Made by a program: the position numbers and the translations under genes
Source: Onchocerca volvulus
Lineage: Eukaryota; Nematoda; Chromadorea; Rhabditida; Onchocercidae
Direction: 5' to 3'
DNA: 23,940 nt
NCBI GenBank assembly: GCA_000499405.2
Contig: HG738188.1
Span: 1-23,940 of the forward strand
Notes under the pieces: generated by a model
Told to the model about the DNA's origin: nothing
The model's input: the letters and a program-made list of their open reading frames with translations, nothing else
The model's database searches: none
Part shown: positions 11,256 to 21,685 of the stretch, piece by piece
How the letters are laid out: each line of letters opens with the position of its first letter
Numbering within the stretch: position 1 is the stretch's first letter

Positions 11256-11391
11256 AATATCGTATCCCATTCTTTATCATGAATGCTGCATTATGCACCA
11301 TGTTAATATCGTATTCCATATTACAAATACTGTACTGCATAACATTCAATATCGTACTTGATGCCATGATTACTACACTGTACATCAATTC
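11256..11391 (+). repeat. ~45-bp tandem repeat in A2, three units
   Basis: Units start at AATATCGTA near 11256, 11305 and 11348 (spacing 49 and 43 bp). This is one unit more than in A1 and A3. Confidence 0.65.
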
Positions 11392-12021
11392 CTTGTCTCA
11401 TGTAATCTATAAATGCAATCATTTTCGAATCACTGCATCCTAAATTTGTTTTTTTCCTTTATACTTGCGATCGTTTATTTGAAATCCTTTACATCTCTGT
11501 ATTTCCAATTAGTATTTTTACTATATCACTTATAAAATTGTCGCATTTTCATCAACCATTTTTGTGCAGAAATAATCTCATTTTCATAAATCCCATCATT
11601 CATAAAATATTCGCATCTCTCATCACTCAAATTAGTTGAACAGGTAACTCTCGTTTTCTTTGTATTATATCAATTATAACAATATTTAAACAATACGATT
11701 TAAAAAACATATAAGACACAGCTATAGTAAAAATTGGCAATTAAAAACAAAAATTTCTACTAGCAGAATCTAAATGAAGTAAATCAAAACAATAATCTCG
11801 TATTCATAAAATCCATAAATGAATTATAAATCAAATAAAATGCGACTTTATTGCGACCGGAACAATCATGTTGAAAAATTTCCATTCATAGAAATAATAA
11901 TACGATAAGATTAATGCAATGATAAAGGTGCCGCGAAAATTGCAAAATTTTTGCCTATCTCAACTCTAAAAAGGTGCGCGTAAGTGTTACATATCCTTAA
12001 TTCAAAGTCTTTAGCAACCAT

Positions 12022-12625
12022 TTGTCGGAAAGACCGAAATTATTAAGGAAATTCAAAATTGGCAATTTGTGCTTCTTAATTAATTACGCATTTTTTGGTA
12101 AACAGTTTAACATCAATAGTGCATTAACTGGTACCAACATCACGCGCACCTCCAGTTTTAGTGTAAACAGTCTGTTATTGATAAAGTTTGTGTATTTTGT
12201 TTTATTAAAAATGGTCTCGCGCAAGCAATCCATCATATTTTTCCTAACTATCCACCAAAGGTAAAGTCAACAACATTTTTTCTGGACCAAAGCTTAACAA
12301 CATTCTTTCTAAATTAACAGTCACCAACTTCTTCTTGCTCCATTATAAAAACAGCATTTTCTGCTCGACGGACACATTTCAGAAATTTTTCTTTTTTTGC
12401 TCCTCTTCCTATATATCACTTATTTTTCATTTCATTATTTGCGCTATAATAATTGTGATTTTATTATTCGCAAAGTTTGTAATTACCACCAGATAAAGTA
12501 TTTGCTATCAAACATCTTCAGCAATCGTCTCATACCATCTCAGATAACCACATCAAGCTCATCCAAACTATCTCCTCGAGATATCTTCCAGAAAAAATCC
12601 AAACAATTTCCAACAACACCAGTTG
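12022..12625 (+). other. ~600-bp insertion in A2 absent from A1 and A3
   Basis: In A1, AATTCAAAGTCTTTAGTAATCAG (near 904) runs directly into TTGATTATTAAATAATTGATTTT. In A2 the same words are separated by about 600 bp. The insert looks somewhat less AT-rich in places (ACATCACGCGCACCTCC, ATGGTCTCGCGCAAGC). It holds a short frame starting at 12211 (MVSRKQS) that meets a possible donor AAAGGTAAAG near 12259. I could not identify terminal inverted repeats or a transposase. Confidence 0.5.
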
Positions 12626-13416
12626 ATGACTAAATAATTGATTTTTATCGAAATAATATAGTGGTACACGATTATACAAGTGATGCAGATATAAGCGTGA
12701 GAAATCGAATTTAAAATACAACTGAAAAAAAGGAAGCTTTAAGTTGCCATATAATGAAGGGAGAGAATTCTGATAATTTTTGATGTAAATCATTTTTGTT
12801 AAATGCTTCCATGACTGCATTTTCTTCTCATGTTTGGTTTTACAAGAAAATAAGGTTTTTTCCTCCTTCGTTTTTTGAATAATGAAAATGTAACTTTGAA
12901 ATATATGGCAATGAATCACGGATTAGTATGGAACTAGTGACAAGAATCATCCAACGAATGAATCATCAGGTCAATCTGTTGAAATGACATAGAAAATTCT
13001 TCCATCATCATTTTTATCATTGAATCTAATACATACTGTATTAGATATGAATTAATTGAACTTTCACGTAATTCATTCAAAACACAAAAGAAAAAAAATG
13101 AACATTTCATCCTCATTTCGTTTACTCTCTTCTTTCGTGATTACGAAATTAATAAAGAGGTTATACATCACTTGAAACGGCAATTGGAAAAAACATACCT
13201 TTTTAAAAAGACCATTGTAACAAAGCATGGAACCAAACTGGGATGCAAACATTTTGCGGAGCTCATCCATAATCGTATTGGACTAAAACAAGTTTGGGCG
13301 CAACATTCTCATGGAGAGTTAAAATATAAACTTAACATTTTAAATTATCAGACTGGAATAACACAACAATAACACAAATCAAACATCAATAGCTGCAAAT
13401 AGATTGTTAAGGAATT

Positions 13417-13490
13417 CTATTCTTCTCTACAAATGACAAATTAACGAACATTCAGTGATTAATTTGCTTAACATTTTCTCAAATAATTTG
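13417..13490 (+). repeat. ~75-bp Helitron-associated repeat, copy 3
   Basis: Reads TATTCTTCTCTACAAATGACAAA…AATTTGCTTAACATTTTCTCAAATAATTT. It lies ahead of the MPRR start of H2 and is the most diverged copy. Confidence 0.5.
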
Positions 13491-13534
13491 GAAGATGATT
13501 CGGGTGCAATCGATCTACTTCAACGTTCCAAATT

Positions 13535-14234
13535 ATGCCTCGCAGATGATTAATCGGAAATCAAACTGAGAGAGAACGAGCATGAGCGAATGAGCGAACA
13601 AAACAAGGAATAGCTCAAATGCGAGCAGGGAGACGTGCAGCTAGACTTGAAAATACACGATTGGGAGCACATCGATGTGTCCTGCAGCTTCAGATTCTCT
13701 TTGTTCTGAACAGAATGAACGCGACAGCTGAAAGATGTCAACAAGAAACAGGAAATCAGCGTCAAACACGGCTCCATGTTTAGCAATCGCGCGATAATAA
13801 TCACCTTCCATTCTGTTAAACCCAGCTGATGATTATAGTTTGAGCCTTCATGTTCTCATCGGCATTATGACTGAAGTATGTTCTTATTGCAAGGCTCTGA
13901 AATTTAATGAAGAAACAAAAAGAATTTTTTGAGCACCGGAAAAATTAAACCCGCCTCAACCTGAAAAACTGTCACAGCTGTTAAAAACTTTGATTTACTA
14001 CCGATTTAAAGCATTTCCTATCTATCATCAGGAAATACAATTCCTGCTTCCAAATGAGGTCTTTCGGCGCGGAAATTTTAATAAAACAATTCATGCCAAT
14101 TTTCGAAGTGAAAGGACAAATTTATTAGAAAGCCACTCTCTGCTTCCGTTGCGATACGGTAAACATATATTCAGTAATTCGGCAGTATACTTGAGCAGTA
14201 TTCTTTTCTATCAGCGACAAAGAAAGGAATAACC
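13535..14234 (+). pseudogene. Helitron Rep/helicase, N-terminal part (H2), frameshifted
   Basis: MPRR starts at 13535 and breaks at once. The homologous frame then reads NQTERERA, a stop, ANERTKQGIAQMRAGRRAARL and ENTRLGAH, the Arg-rich Helitron N terminus. From 13810 a frame reads NPADDYSLSLHVLIGIM and then CSYCKALKFNEET (near 13880-13915), the CxxC 'ALKF' segment. It is followed by a shifted TGKIK / PPQPEKL, equivalent to the CCxxGKVxLP motif with its Cys pair lost. SLLPLRYGKHIF (about 14132-14167) recalls the GSLLP...H segment further on. Several stops and frameshifts make it a pseudogene. Unlike H1 it keeps the segment between the N terminus and the Rep domain and lacks the helicase tail. 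Confidence 0.7.
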
Positions 14235-14270
14235 CAGTGATCAGTTTGCTTGGATATTCTCTGATAATTG
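14197..14270 (+). repeat. ~75-bp Helitron-associated repeat, copy 4
   Basis: Reads TATTCTTTTCTATCAGCGACAAAG…AGTTTGCTTGGATATTCTCTGATAATTG. It lies after the H2 coding pieces, so copies 3 and 4 bracket them as copies 1 and 2 do for H1. Confidence 0.6.
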
Positions 14271-14984
14271 TTTGTTACGAAAAATCATTCTTCTTCAATC
14301 TATAAAACTTTTTCAACAGGATTCATCTTTGTCCCACAAGACACAAAAAAACAACAAAGTTATTCAACATACTGGAAAACCGCTTGACTTGAACCTTTAA
14401 AATGTTACTTTAAATGATTTTATCAATAATACTATTTAACATTACTAAATGAGGCATTCTTCGGCATTTCATCTGAAGTTTTCTGAGATATTACATATCA
14501 TACCAATGATCCTCAAAAAGCATGCTTATTTAAGTATCGATACTGCGAATGGAAGTAGAAGAGGTATTGGATATTCTAGTATTCATAATTTGGATCATCC
14601 CTTCTCATCTGTTAATATTTCAGCTAACCATGCCAGTTCTAAATTCAAATTATTCTCCAATTTTTTTCACAAGCATGATCCTATATTTTAACGAGAATTA
14701 TTTAAATTATGTCAACGAATTAATTAGAGATTTGCCGATTGAGATTTGAAACCTTGATCGCAATCGTATTATATTCATTCGTTATCATAACTCCAAATCA
14801 TGATCTTGGTTTTGATACAAGCTATATCTTGCTGCTCGTAACAGTGGAAACACTCCTTAACATTAATTTTTTCAATTTTTGTAAGAAATAGCTTTGTCTC
14901 TAATGCAACACAATTCCTCAAAGCAAACGTTTTCAAAAACCCAGACATAATTTTCCATTCTTCTATATAGAACAAAGAACGATT

Positions 14985-15560
14985 GCAAAGGCTCGTTTCA
15001 AATTCCTGAATAAAATCATACTTCGCTCATAGCAAATGTATCAATTTCACTTCTTCGACCAAGTATTTTATTGAATCCTATGAATATAAAAACATGTAAT
15101 TCCTGAATAATATGTTGCATACTAGATTATCAAGTAGATTAAGTTACCAAATTGGCATTCTGCATCATGAAGTTAATTTATGGAACCTTCTTGATAGTGA
15201 AAATCTCTGATACGAGATGATTGAAATGAAAATAAGGAACATTTAGTGAGGATCGATGACCAGATTAGCAGTTCAGGCAGAATGATTACTAAAAAGGAAA
15301 AATAATTATTTAGTAACTTTCAAAGGTAAACATTACGTTTACGGGATTGGCTCAGGAACGCGTTAATCTTTTTGTATCTTCACGATGACAATCCTTAATA
15401 ATGATTACAACATGTAAGCACAACACAGTTTGAAAGAAATAGGGAAATGAACATTGTATAATAATGTCGTTTGTGATCGATAAGAATTAGTTAATCATAA
15501 ATTGCGCAATAGTTTAATTTGAATAAATAATCATACTTTCCATATGTAAACTGGAATAGA
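14985..15560 (-). other. ~575 bp present only in A3
   Basis: A1 passes from ACTGTTATACACTTTTTTCA (near 4932) to GTTCTTTATAGAACAATGG (about 4973-4990) in some 40 bp. The corresponding points in A3 are near 15600 and 14970. The extra DNA shows no coding frame or terminal repeats I can name. It may be an insertion in A3 or a deletion in A1. Confidence 0.5.
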
Positions 15561-16350
15561 TATTAAGGAAATTTAGAAAACTTGTGATAAAAGTGCTTAG
15601 CAGTTTAAATTTACTTCTCCTATAGAATTCGGACATTTATCATGATATTTTATTGGTCGTATTACAACTTGTTGCAATTATGTGCCAACTCCAAGAAAAA
15701 GGCTTAATAAATTCTATGACCAGATTATTTTGGATACTGACTAGATTATCGATTTTTAATTAGAAATAGGAAAATTTTGTGAAATTGAAATTTAGTATGC
15801 CTTATTTCTTCCAAAAGAGTTGAAATTGCTCACATTGTGATGAGATTTATTGTGAGTGTCCATTTTCTTTTTTTAATTTCATATAAAGATTTTTTAAAAC
15901 CCACCATATTAATTAATGGTGACAACCTATCAGGAAAATAGCTTCGAACTTATTGCACTCATTGGCTGTGTTAATGAAGAATTCTATTTCAGATATTTTT
16001 CAAATCATTTCCTCCCTTATAATAATCTTGAAAAGTAACGTTGTAATATTTCGCAAGAATTGAACGGGTATGGAAGTGCAGCACTTTGGAACATGACATC
16101 TTTTAAGATGCTCCGATAATATTTAATGATTTTATCATTTAACTGATAAGTGATTTAAGTGTAAACTTTAAAAGATATATGGTACTGAGATCATGCTTTG
16201 CATTTATATCGTAACAGATGCATTTCGCTCTCTCTTGCGGAATTGCGAGCTTTTGTCAGCTTGTTTATATATTCTGTTATAAACAATTATTTTTATTATG
16301 CGGAGAAAAACTTCTAGAAAAAGATATATTTGCGTTGATTCCAAAATAAA

Positions 16351-16536
16351 ATGAAAATCATTCCAAGTGTTTTGATTCTGTTTATCCAGTATAATACAAA
16401 AAATGTGTCATTTAATGACGTTACTTTCGTGATTGCAGCAATAAATGTTTTTGTCATTTATTTTGTTGTAATTTCGAATATTTCCGGTTGTTCGAAAATC
16501 CATCCATCAATTATTATTGATATAATTTTTTTGTAA
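16351..16536 (+). CDS. Short conserved open frame MKIIPSV, copy in A3 (uncertain)
   Basis: A 61-codon frame, counterpart of the frame at 4157-3951 in the other arm. N terminus MKIIPSVLILFIQ, then NTKNVSFND shared exactly. The reading frame diverges from the other copy after about residue 43 (1-bp indel in TCGAATATTTCC). Same orientation relative to the arm. No known domain. Confidence 0.25.
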   Translation: MKIIPSVLILFIQYNTKNVSFNDVTFVIAAINVFVIYFVVISNISGCSKIHPSIIIDIIFL

Positions 16537-17143
16537 GCAGAAAAGGAATTCATATTTTAAGATAATGCTCTAAATTTGTACTCCAAATCTAAGCAGTTAA
16601 GAATATGAAGATAAAAGAAATGTGAAAAAATGATGAAATTAAAATTGAAATTTTTCTTTCAATAACTTTTTGATTTTTCAAATTTAAAAATTTTTTCTGG
16701 TTTTCGTTTACTGCATCGTTGTCTAGTGATTCTGATAATTAACAATAATAGAACTTAGATTGAAATAACCTATATTACATACCTTTCAAATACCATATAA
16801 TTCTCTAGCAATTATTCTTTACTTGCAAAAAATCTCATATGATGTCTTTAATTTTCAAAAATGAGCAGTTCGAGGGTGAATAATTCATGCGAAATTTTGA
16901 AAACAATAAGCAATGTTTTTATGACTGCATTTTCCGTGTTTATATACGCGATTACATATTTTTTATTTTCATACTATTGATAGATCGAACCAAACCTATC
17001 ATAATGTTTAAATAGTTACTTATTAAAATAAAGAAAAATTAAAAGAGAAAATTTGAAATATTTATGCAGTATTTTTATGATCTCGTTAATATGTGAATGA
17101 AATGTTGTAATTGTGAATGATAATTATGATCAGAAATAAAATT

Positions 17144-17861
17144 TCAATAGAACATCGATTTCATCCATGACATTGAAATCGGCAACAGCGACAACGATAT
17201 CTAAATTTTAATTTTATTATATTAATCATTTTTTTATCATTCTTGACAATCCTTTATTCTTTAAAAAACTATTCTAGGACCATTTTTTCATTCTCTCTTC
17301 CTCTTTTTATCTTCTTATTTATCCCTGCCAATATTGTTTTTATGACGGATGTGTCCTAGCAAGAAATGGTGAATTTGATACCACAATATTTTTTAATTTC
17401 TAATTCTTTTAGCTTTCATAGTTTTAATAGAATTATTTGTTGAATTGCTGATGGAAAATTATCTTTTATTTTCATTTTTTTGTATTTCTTTTAAAATAAA
17501 ATTTATTAATCAAATGAAAATATATGAAATATATGAAGAATAAACTAACATGCAGCCACCAATTCCTGAACATTTCTTTCTGTCCTGTCGCTCCTCCGCT
17601 TTCTCCTCTTTTCTCGTATCCGGGTTGAATTCCATGTCCAGGTGCATATCCAGGTCCATATCCAGGTCCATATCCAAAATAGCAACCAAATGGACCACAG
17701 AAAAAGACACAACAGCAACGTTTAAACCGATGACCTCTGAGTGGATTTTGTTTCTCGGTAATATTTACGGAATCATTATTTCCAACTGAAGCTTCGATAG
17801 CAGCAATCATTACTGATAGCTCCAATAACAACACTAATACAATCCACGTGGATCTCATCAT
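17144..17861 (-). CDS. Small secreted Cys/Gly/Tyr-rich prepropeptide, paralogue 2 (two exons proposed)
   Basis: Inverted paralogue of the gene at 2765, lying in repeat arm A3. Exon 1 is 17861-17550 (104 codons) and opens with the same MMRSTWIVLVLLLELS signal peptide. The first 48 residues differ from the paralogue at only about 10 positions. The pro-segment ends in RFKR (45-48). The core is different from the paralogue: Cys 49, 50, 51, 55 and 60, then Gly/Tyr/Pro repeats (GYGP GYGP GYAP GHGI, residues 63-78), then a dibasic KR (84-85). The tail SGGATGQKEMFRNWWLH (88-104) is nearly identical to the other copy. The donor is GTTAGT (intron starts at 17549), phase 0. A TTTAG acceptor (exon resumes at 17200) gives 18 residues and a TGA ending at 17144. 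The intron is 349 bp, about 100 bp longer than in paralogue 1. Unspliced, the frame ends at 17472. GYGP-type tails recall nematode antimicrobial or neuropeptide-like precursors, but this is only a resemblance. Confidence 0.6.
17628..17675 (-). repeat. In-frame 12-bp minisatellite GGATATGGACCT inside paralogue 2
   Basis: On the minus strand there are two exact copies of GGATATGGACCT, one with a single change (GGATATGCACCT), and a degenerate fourth (GGACATGGAATT). They encode GYGP, GYGP, GYAP and GHGI. Paralogue 1 has no such repeat, so this array expanded after or during divergence of the two cores. Because the unit is 12 bp, length changes keep the frame. Confidence 0.9.
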
Positions 17862-17890
17862 GAAATATTTGCAGAGTTGTCCTGAATCGT
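17862..17890 (-). promoter_or_regulatory. Possible trans-splice acceptor and 20-nt leader of paralogue 2
   Basis: On the minus strand ATTCAG ends at 17882 and is followed by GACAACTCTGCAAATATTTC and the ATG at 17861. The layout matches paralogue 1, with two or three substitutions in the leader. Same caveats as for that copy. Confidence 0.3.
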
Positions 17891-20292
17891 AATTTTTTGT
17901 CGATCAATTTGCTAAATAGGAGGCGAAGAAATTGTAATCATATGAAACAACGGATTTCATTATCAGTGTTAATCATGTCAATCCACACGGGAAAATGCAT
18001 TTTTTCAAGGGATTTGAATATTTTCTAATTTGTAAAAATGTCACTATCATTGGTAAATATACTCAGGAGAAAATTAATTTAAATAACAAAAGTATGTAGG
18101 ATCAAATGAAATTGAAAAACTTTAACTACATTATATTCTAGGCAGTTGCAACACTATGAAAGTAATCAATTCGTCTCATTTTATTAAATTAAAGCTATCA
18201 AGCATTTCAGGTTTGCATGTATTCATTAAAAAGGAAATTAAGTTTCTTGTTAAGATTTGAAACGCGAAGTATAGCGTATTAGTGTACACGTTAAAATATT
18301 AACATATGTATTATGTTGAATATTTCGATAATTCTGATCACAACATATTGATATGTTGATTGGTTTACTTCAGCAAAATGATCACTAAAACTCAAAATTT
18401 CAGTCCATTAATATCGGAAAAGGCATCATTGATTCATAAATTTATTGTTACATACATCTGTAGAATGATAAAAAACAAAAGCAAAACGAAAGATTATTTT
18501 ACAAAATTTTTGGTCCCTAATTCCTCTTTTGGCATCCATCAAAGTGATTTTCTTTCGATTTATCATTAATTTTAGACAAAATTGTTTTAAGAAACTAAAT
18601 TGTAAAAACTACTAGAAACTTCCGAATAACAACTGAATGTAAAACGACTAAACTATCATATCGAAAGCCTTGTAACTATTTGAAATTGCGGATTCCTTTT
18701 TGACAATATCACCAGCGAGATGATCACTTGAATAAAATTTCGAAAAATTACACGTTTTCAAACAATCTAAAAAAAAAAAATATTCGAAATCGAAATTGTA
18801 GATATAAGGTTTTGTATGAATGAGATTAGCATAGAAAATTGCATCAATTTAACTGAGACTATTCTTCGACGATAAGTCCTGAGAAATTTCTTTATCACAA
18901 TTGGTATGAATAAATTATATAATGAGTTGACATTAACTGAGCAGAATGAGCACCAGTCAGTCTGATACTGAGTTTTCCATCTAATTACTTTAAATACTAA
19001 ATTTCTACCTTAACTTCCCTAAAAAATTGTAGCATCCGAACCAGTCTTGTTCCAGTAAAATTACAGATGAGCCTTGCAAAACGTTCATATCACAGTTTGG
19101 TTCTATGCTTCGCTATAGTTGTCCTTTTTATTTTGCACCTTTGAAAGGTATGTTTTCTTCAATTACCGCTTTAAGCGGTTGATTTAGTGAATTAATTAAG
19201 AGAAAGTAAAGAATAAGCAAGAGCGAATGAAAAATGGCAAGTTTTTTTTATTTTGGAAATAAATTGAAAGTTCAATTAATTTAAATCCAATGGCATGTAT
19301 ATTAGACGCCAATGATATAAATTTGATATTGAAGGAATTTTCTATGTCACTGGCAGGAACTTAAATTTAGATGATTAAATGCTTTCTTGTCAATGCTTTA
19401 TTGTCGCAGATTTCAAAGATTCATTTTCATTTTTCAAAAAAAAGAAGAATGAAGGAAAAATCCTTTTTACAGTCAAAAATAAAAATAAGAAGAAAAATGC
19501 AGTCGATGGAAGCGTTTGACAAAAATGATGACATCAAATATTATCAGAATTGTTTCTTTTCAGTGAAGAATGTATGGCAAATTTATATTTCCTTTTTTTT
19601 TTTCGAGAATAATATTCTGAAATTCATTTCTTATGCTTATATCTGCATTAATTATATAATTGTGTATCTCTGTATCATTTCGATAATCCAAACATCCTAA
19701 AATAAAATCGATTATTTAATCACCAATTGATTACTAAAAATTTTGAATTAAAGATACGTAATAAACTGAGATCAGTAAATAAAAGCTTCTGATCAATTTA
19801 TAAGACTGAAATTTCCAGAAAGACGCTTCGATCGCAATGAAGTTACTTTTTTTTTTTTGTTTGCAACTTATTATCTATTTTTCGAATAAAAGATTATTCT
19901 TTCTTTGATTTATTTCACTTAGCCTTGCTAACAGATTTTTTTGTTTTTAATTGTTCATTTTTCCAGTGCCACTTATTATGTATTCTTCATTCGTGTTTTT
20001 GATTGTAGTTGTAGTTGATATAATATGAAAAAAAAAAAATTGTGTTGAAATAATTTGAGTGATAAAACAGAAACGAATATTTTATGAAAGACTTGATTTA
20101 TAAAAATGCAATTATTCTTGCTCGCACAATGACTAATGAGATTTTGTGAATAATGTGATTGAAAAAACATTGATTGGAAATACAGGACTGTGTAAATTTT
20201 CAAAGAAACAATTTCAAACATGAAAGAGAAGAAAACGAATACTTAAGGAACGATAATTAGAAACAAAAAAGTTGCATTCATAGATCAGATGC

Positions 20293-20384
20293 AGCAGTTA
20301 CTGTACAGTGCAGTAATCATGATATAAAATATGATATTCAAATATTATGCAGTACGGTATTCATGACATGGAGTACGATACCGA
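20293..20384 (-). repeat. ~45-bp tandem repeat in A3, two units
   Basis: Inverted counterpart of the array at 96-184, with two units. Confidence 0.65.
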
Positions 20385-20469
20385 CATGTTGAATAGTACT
20401 GTATTTGAATTAATATATGCTTGAAATTAAGTATAGTTATGCGGCAACAAAAGCAGTGAATTTCTAAAA

Positions 20470-21685
20470 ACTTTTTTCTCCAATCTCATTTAAGATTACT
20501 TTAAAAGCTTGAAGGACCAAAAGATAATGCCGTGTTTATTATTGTAGCTATGAAAATCAATTAATATTGCAATATTCTACGAAAAGGCCTTTACTGAATG
20601 ACAATTCTCTTTTCAATTTGAAACACTCAGAGCAGTATCTATAGTTTTGTCTGATTGATCACTTACGTTTCAGTAATCATGAACAATTTGACTAATTTCA
20701 TTTTACAAACAACACGACAAGCAAAAAAATTTTTGGAGTCTTTGCAATGTTAAGGGATGGTAAGCTGTTTGGAATTTTGTAGCAAAGACATAGTTGGTTA
20801 TCTTTGCTTACTGTAGATAATTTTACTAAATCGAACAAAATAGTTACTGATGCTAATACTGCGTGATTATTTCTTTGATAAATTTTTACTTTTCTACCAT
20901 TTTCTAATTTTGTTGTTTATTTGACAACGATATTTATTGGCAATTTTTGACGATTCTCTTTCCTAATTGTCAACAATTTAAAAAGTGATAATTGCGAAAG
21001 ACGATCAAAATTATCATATTAATGGAAGCTACGAATAGCAGCTCGACAAATGATAAACAAAGATAAGTGCAATGCAATAAACAGATATATTCAAGTAGAA
21101 AAACAAGCGGAAAGTACCACTTCCTACGTTTAATCATTTGCAATATTATATATTACTCATCATAACTTATTGAATGTTGATGATTAATTAAAGCTTTTGT
21201 TTCCTTTTGTTAATTGGAAAATTATAAGATTTTCTCTCTATTCTGCATAAAACTAAGAAGGACTTTATAGCATCTTATGTTTGTAGAATAATTACTTTCT
21301 CAATACTAAATGACCATTGCATTGTTCTTCAGGCATACATCAAATAACCGATAAACTGTCGTTATTTAGCCAACGATTATCATGATATTTTTCGTTTTTG
21401 TGGAGTGACAATAAAATCTTAGATTATCTCCTTATATTTTTCGTAATATCGATGTCACCTTCTTGTGTAAATGAAGCAAACAAGCTACTAGTTTCTTTTA
21501 TCCATTCGATTTATTAAAATATAATTAAAAATTATATTTTCATAAAATTATTGGAAATGTATGCTCTAGAAATCACATGCATAAAAATAAATTGAACATA
21601 TGCATTCAAGCTAATTTAACATATAAATGTCAGAACTCTTGGCATTTTAAATTTAAGTATTGAAATATAATCTTAGATGTTTTCG
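20470..21685 (-). repeat. Repeat block C2 (inverted)
   Basis: Reverse complement of C1, with a seamless junction to A3 at 20469/20470 and to B2 at 21685/21686. The same block recurs forward at 22940, so C2 and C3 also form an inverted pair around B2. No gene recognised. Confidence 0.85.

Larger units (their letters stand above)
11166..13356 (+). repeat. Repeat block A2 (truncated forward copy of A)
   Basis: It is alignable to 1-1690 of A1. Examples are the start (TTAGAAGTTCAGTGC), the ~45-bp tandem repeats, AATTCAAAGTCTTTAG near 12000 against the same words near 904, and the last shared word ATCAGACTGG at 13347-13356 against 1677-1686. It is more diverged than A1 is from A3. It stops well before the peptide gene, so this copy carries none. 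Helitron fragment H2 begins where the homology ends. Confidence 0.85.
13357..14477 (+). mobile_element. Helitron remnant H2 at the palindrome centre
   Basis: This sequence separates truncated A2 from inverted A3 and matches neither A copy. It is homologous to H1 over the upstream leader (7855-8160 against 13385-13680) and over a later stretch (8765-8935 against 14196-14355). It holds decayed Helitron coding sequence described separately. The last ~90 bp (14385-14477) show nothing recognisable. No 5' TC or 3' CTRR hairpin end could be fixed. Confidence 0.65.
14478..20469 (-). repeat. Repeat block A3 (inverted, near complete)
   Basis: Reverse complement of block A1 over its whole length, with the paralogue 2 peptide gene in the matching place. 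It has about 575 bp without a counterpart in A1 (about 14985-15560) and a longer intron in the peptide gene. On the minus strand it directly follows blocks B2 and C2. Many short open frames inside it are AT-driven and not conserved between arms. Confidence 0.9.
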
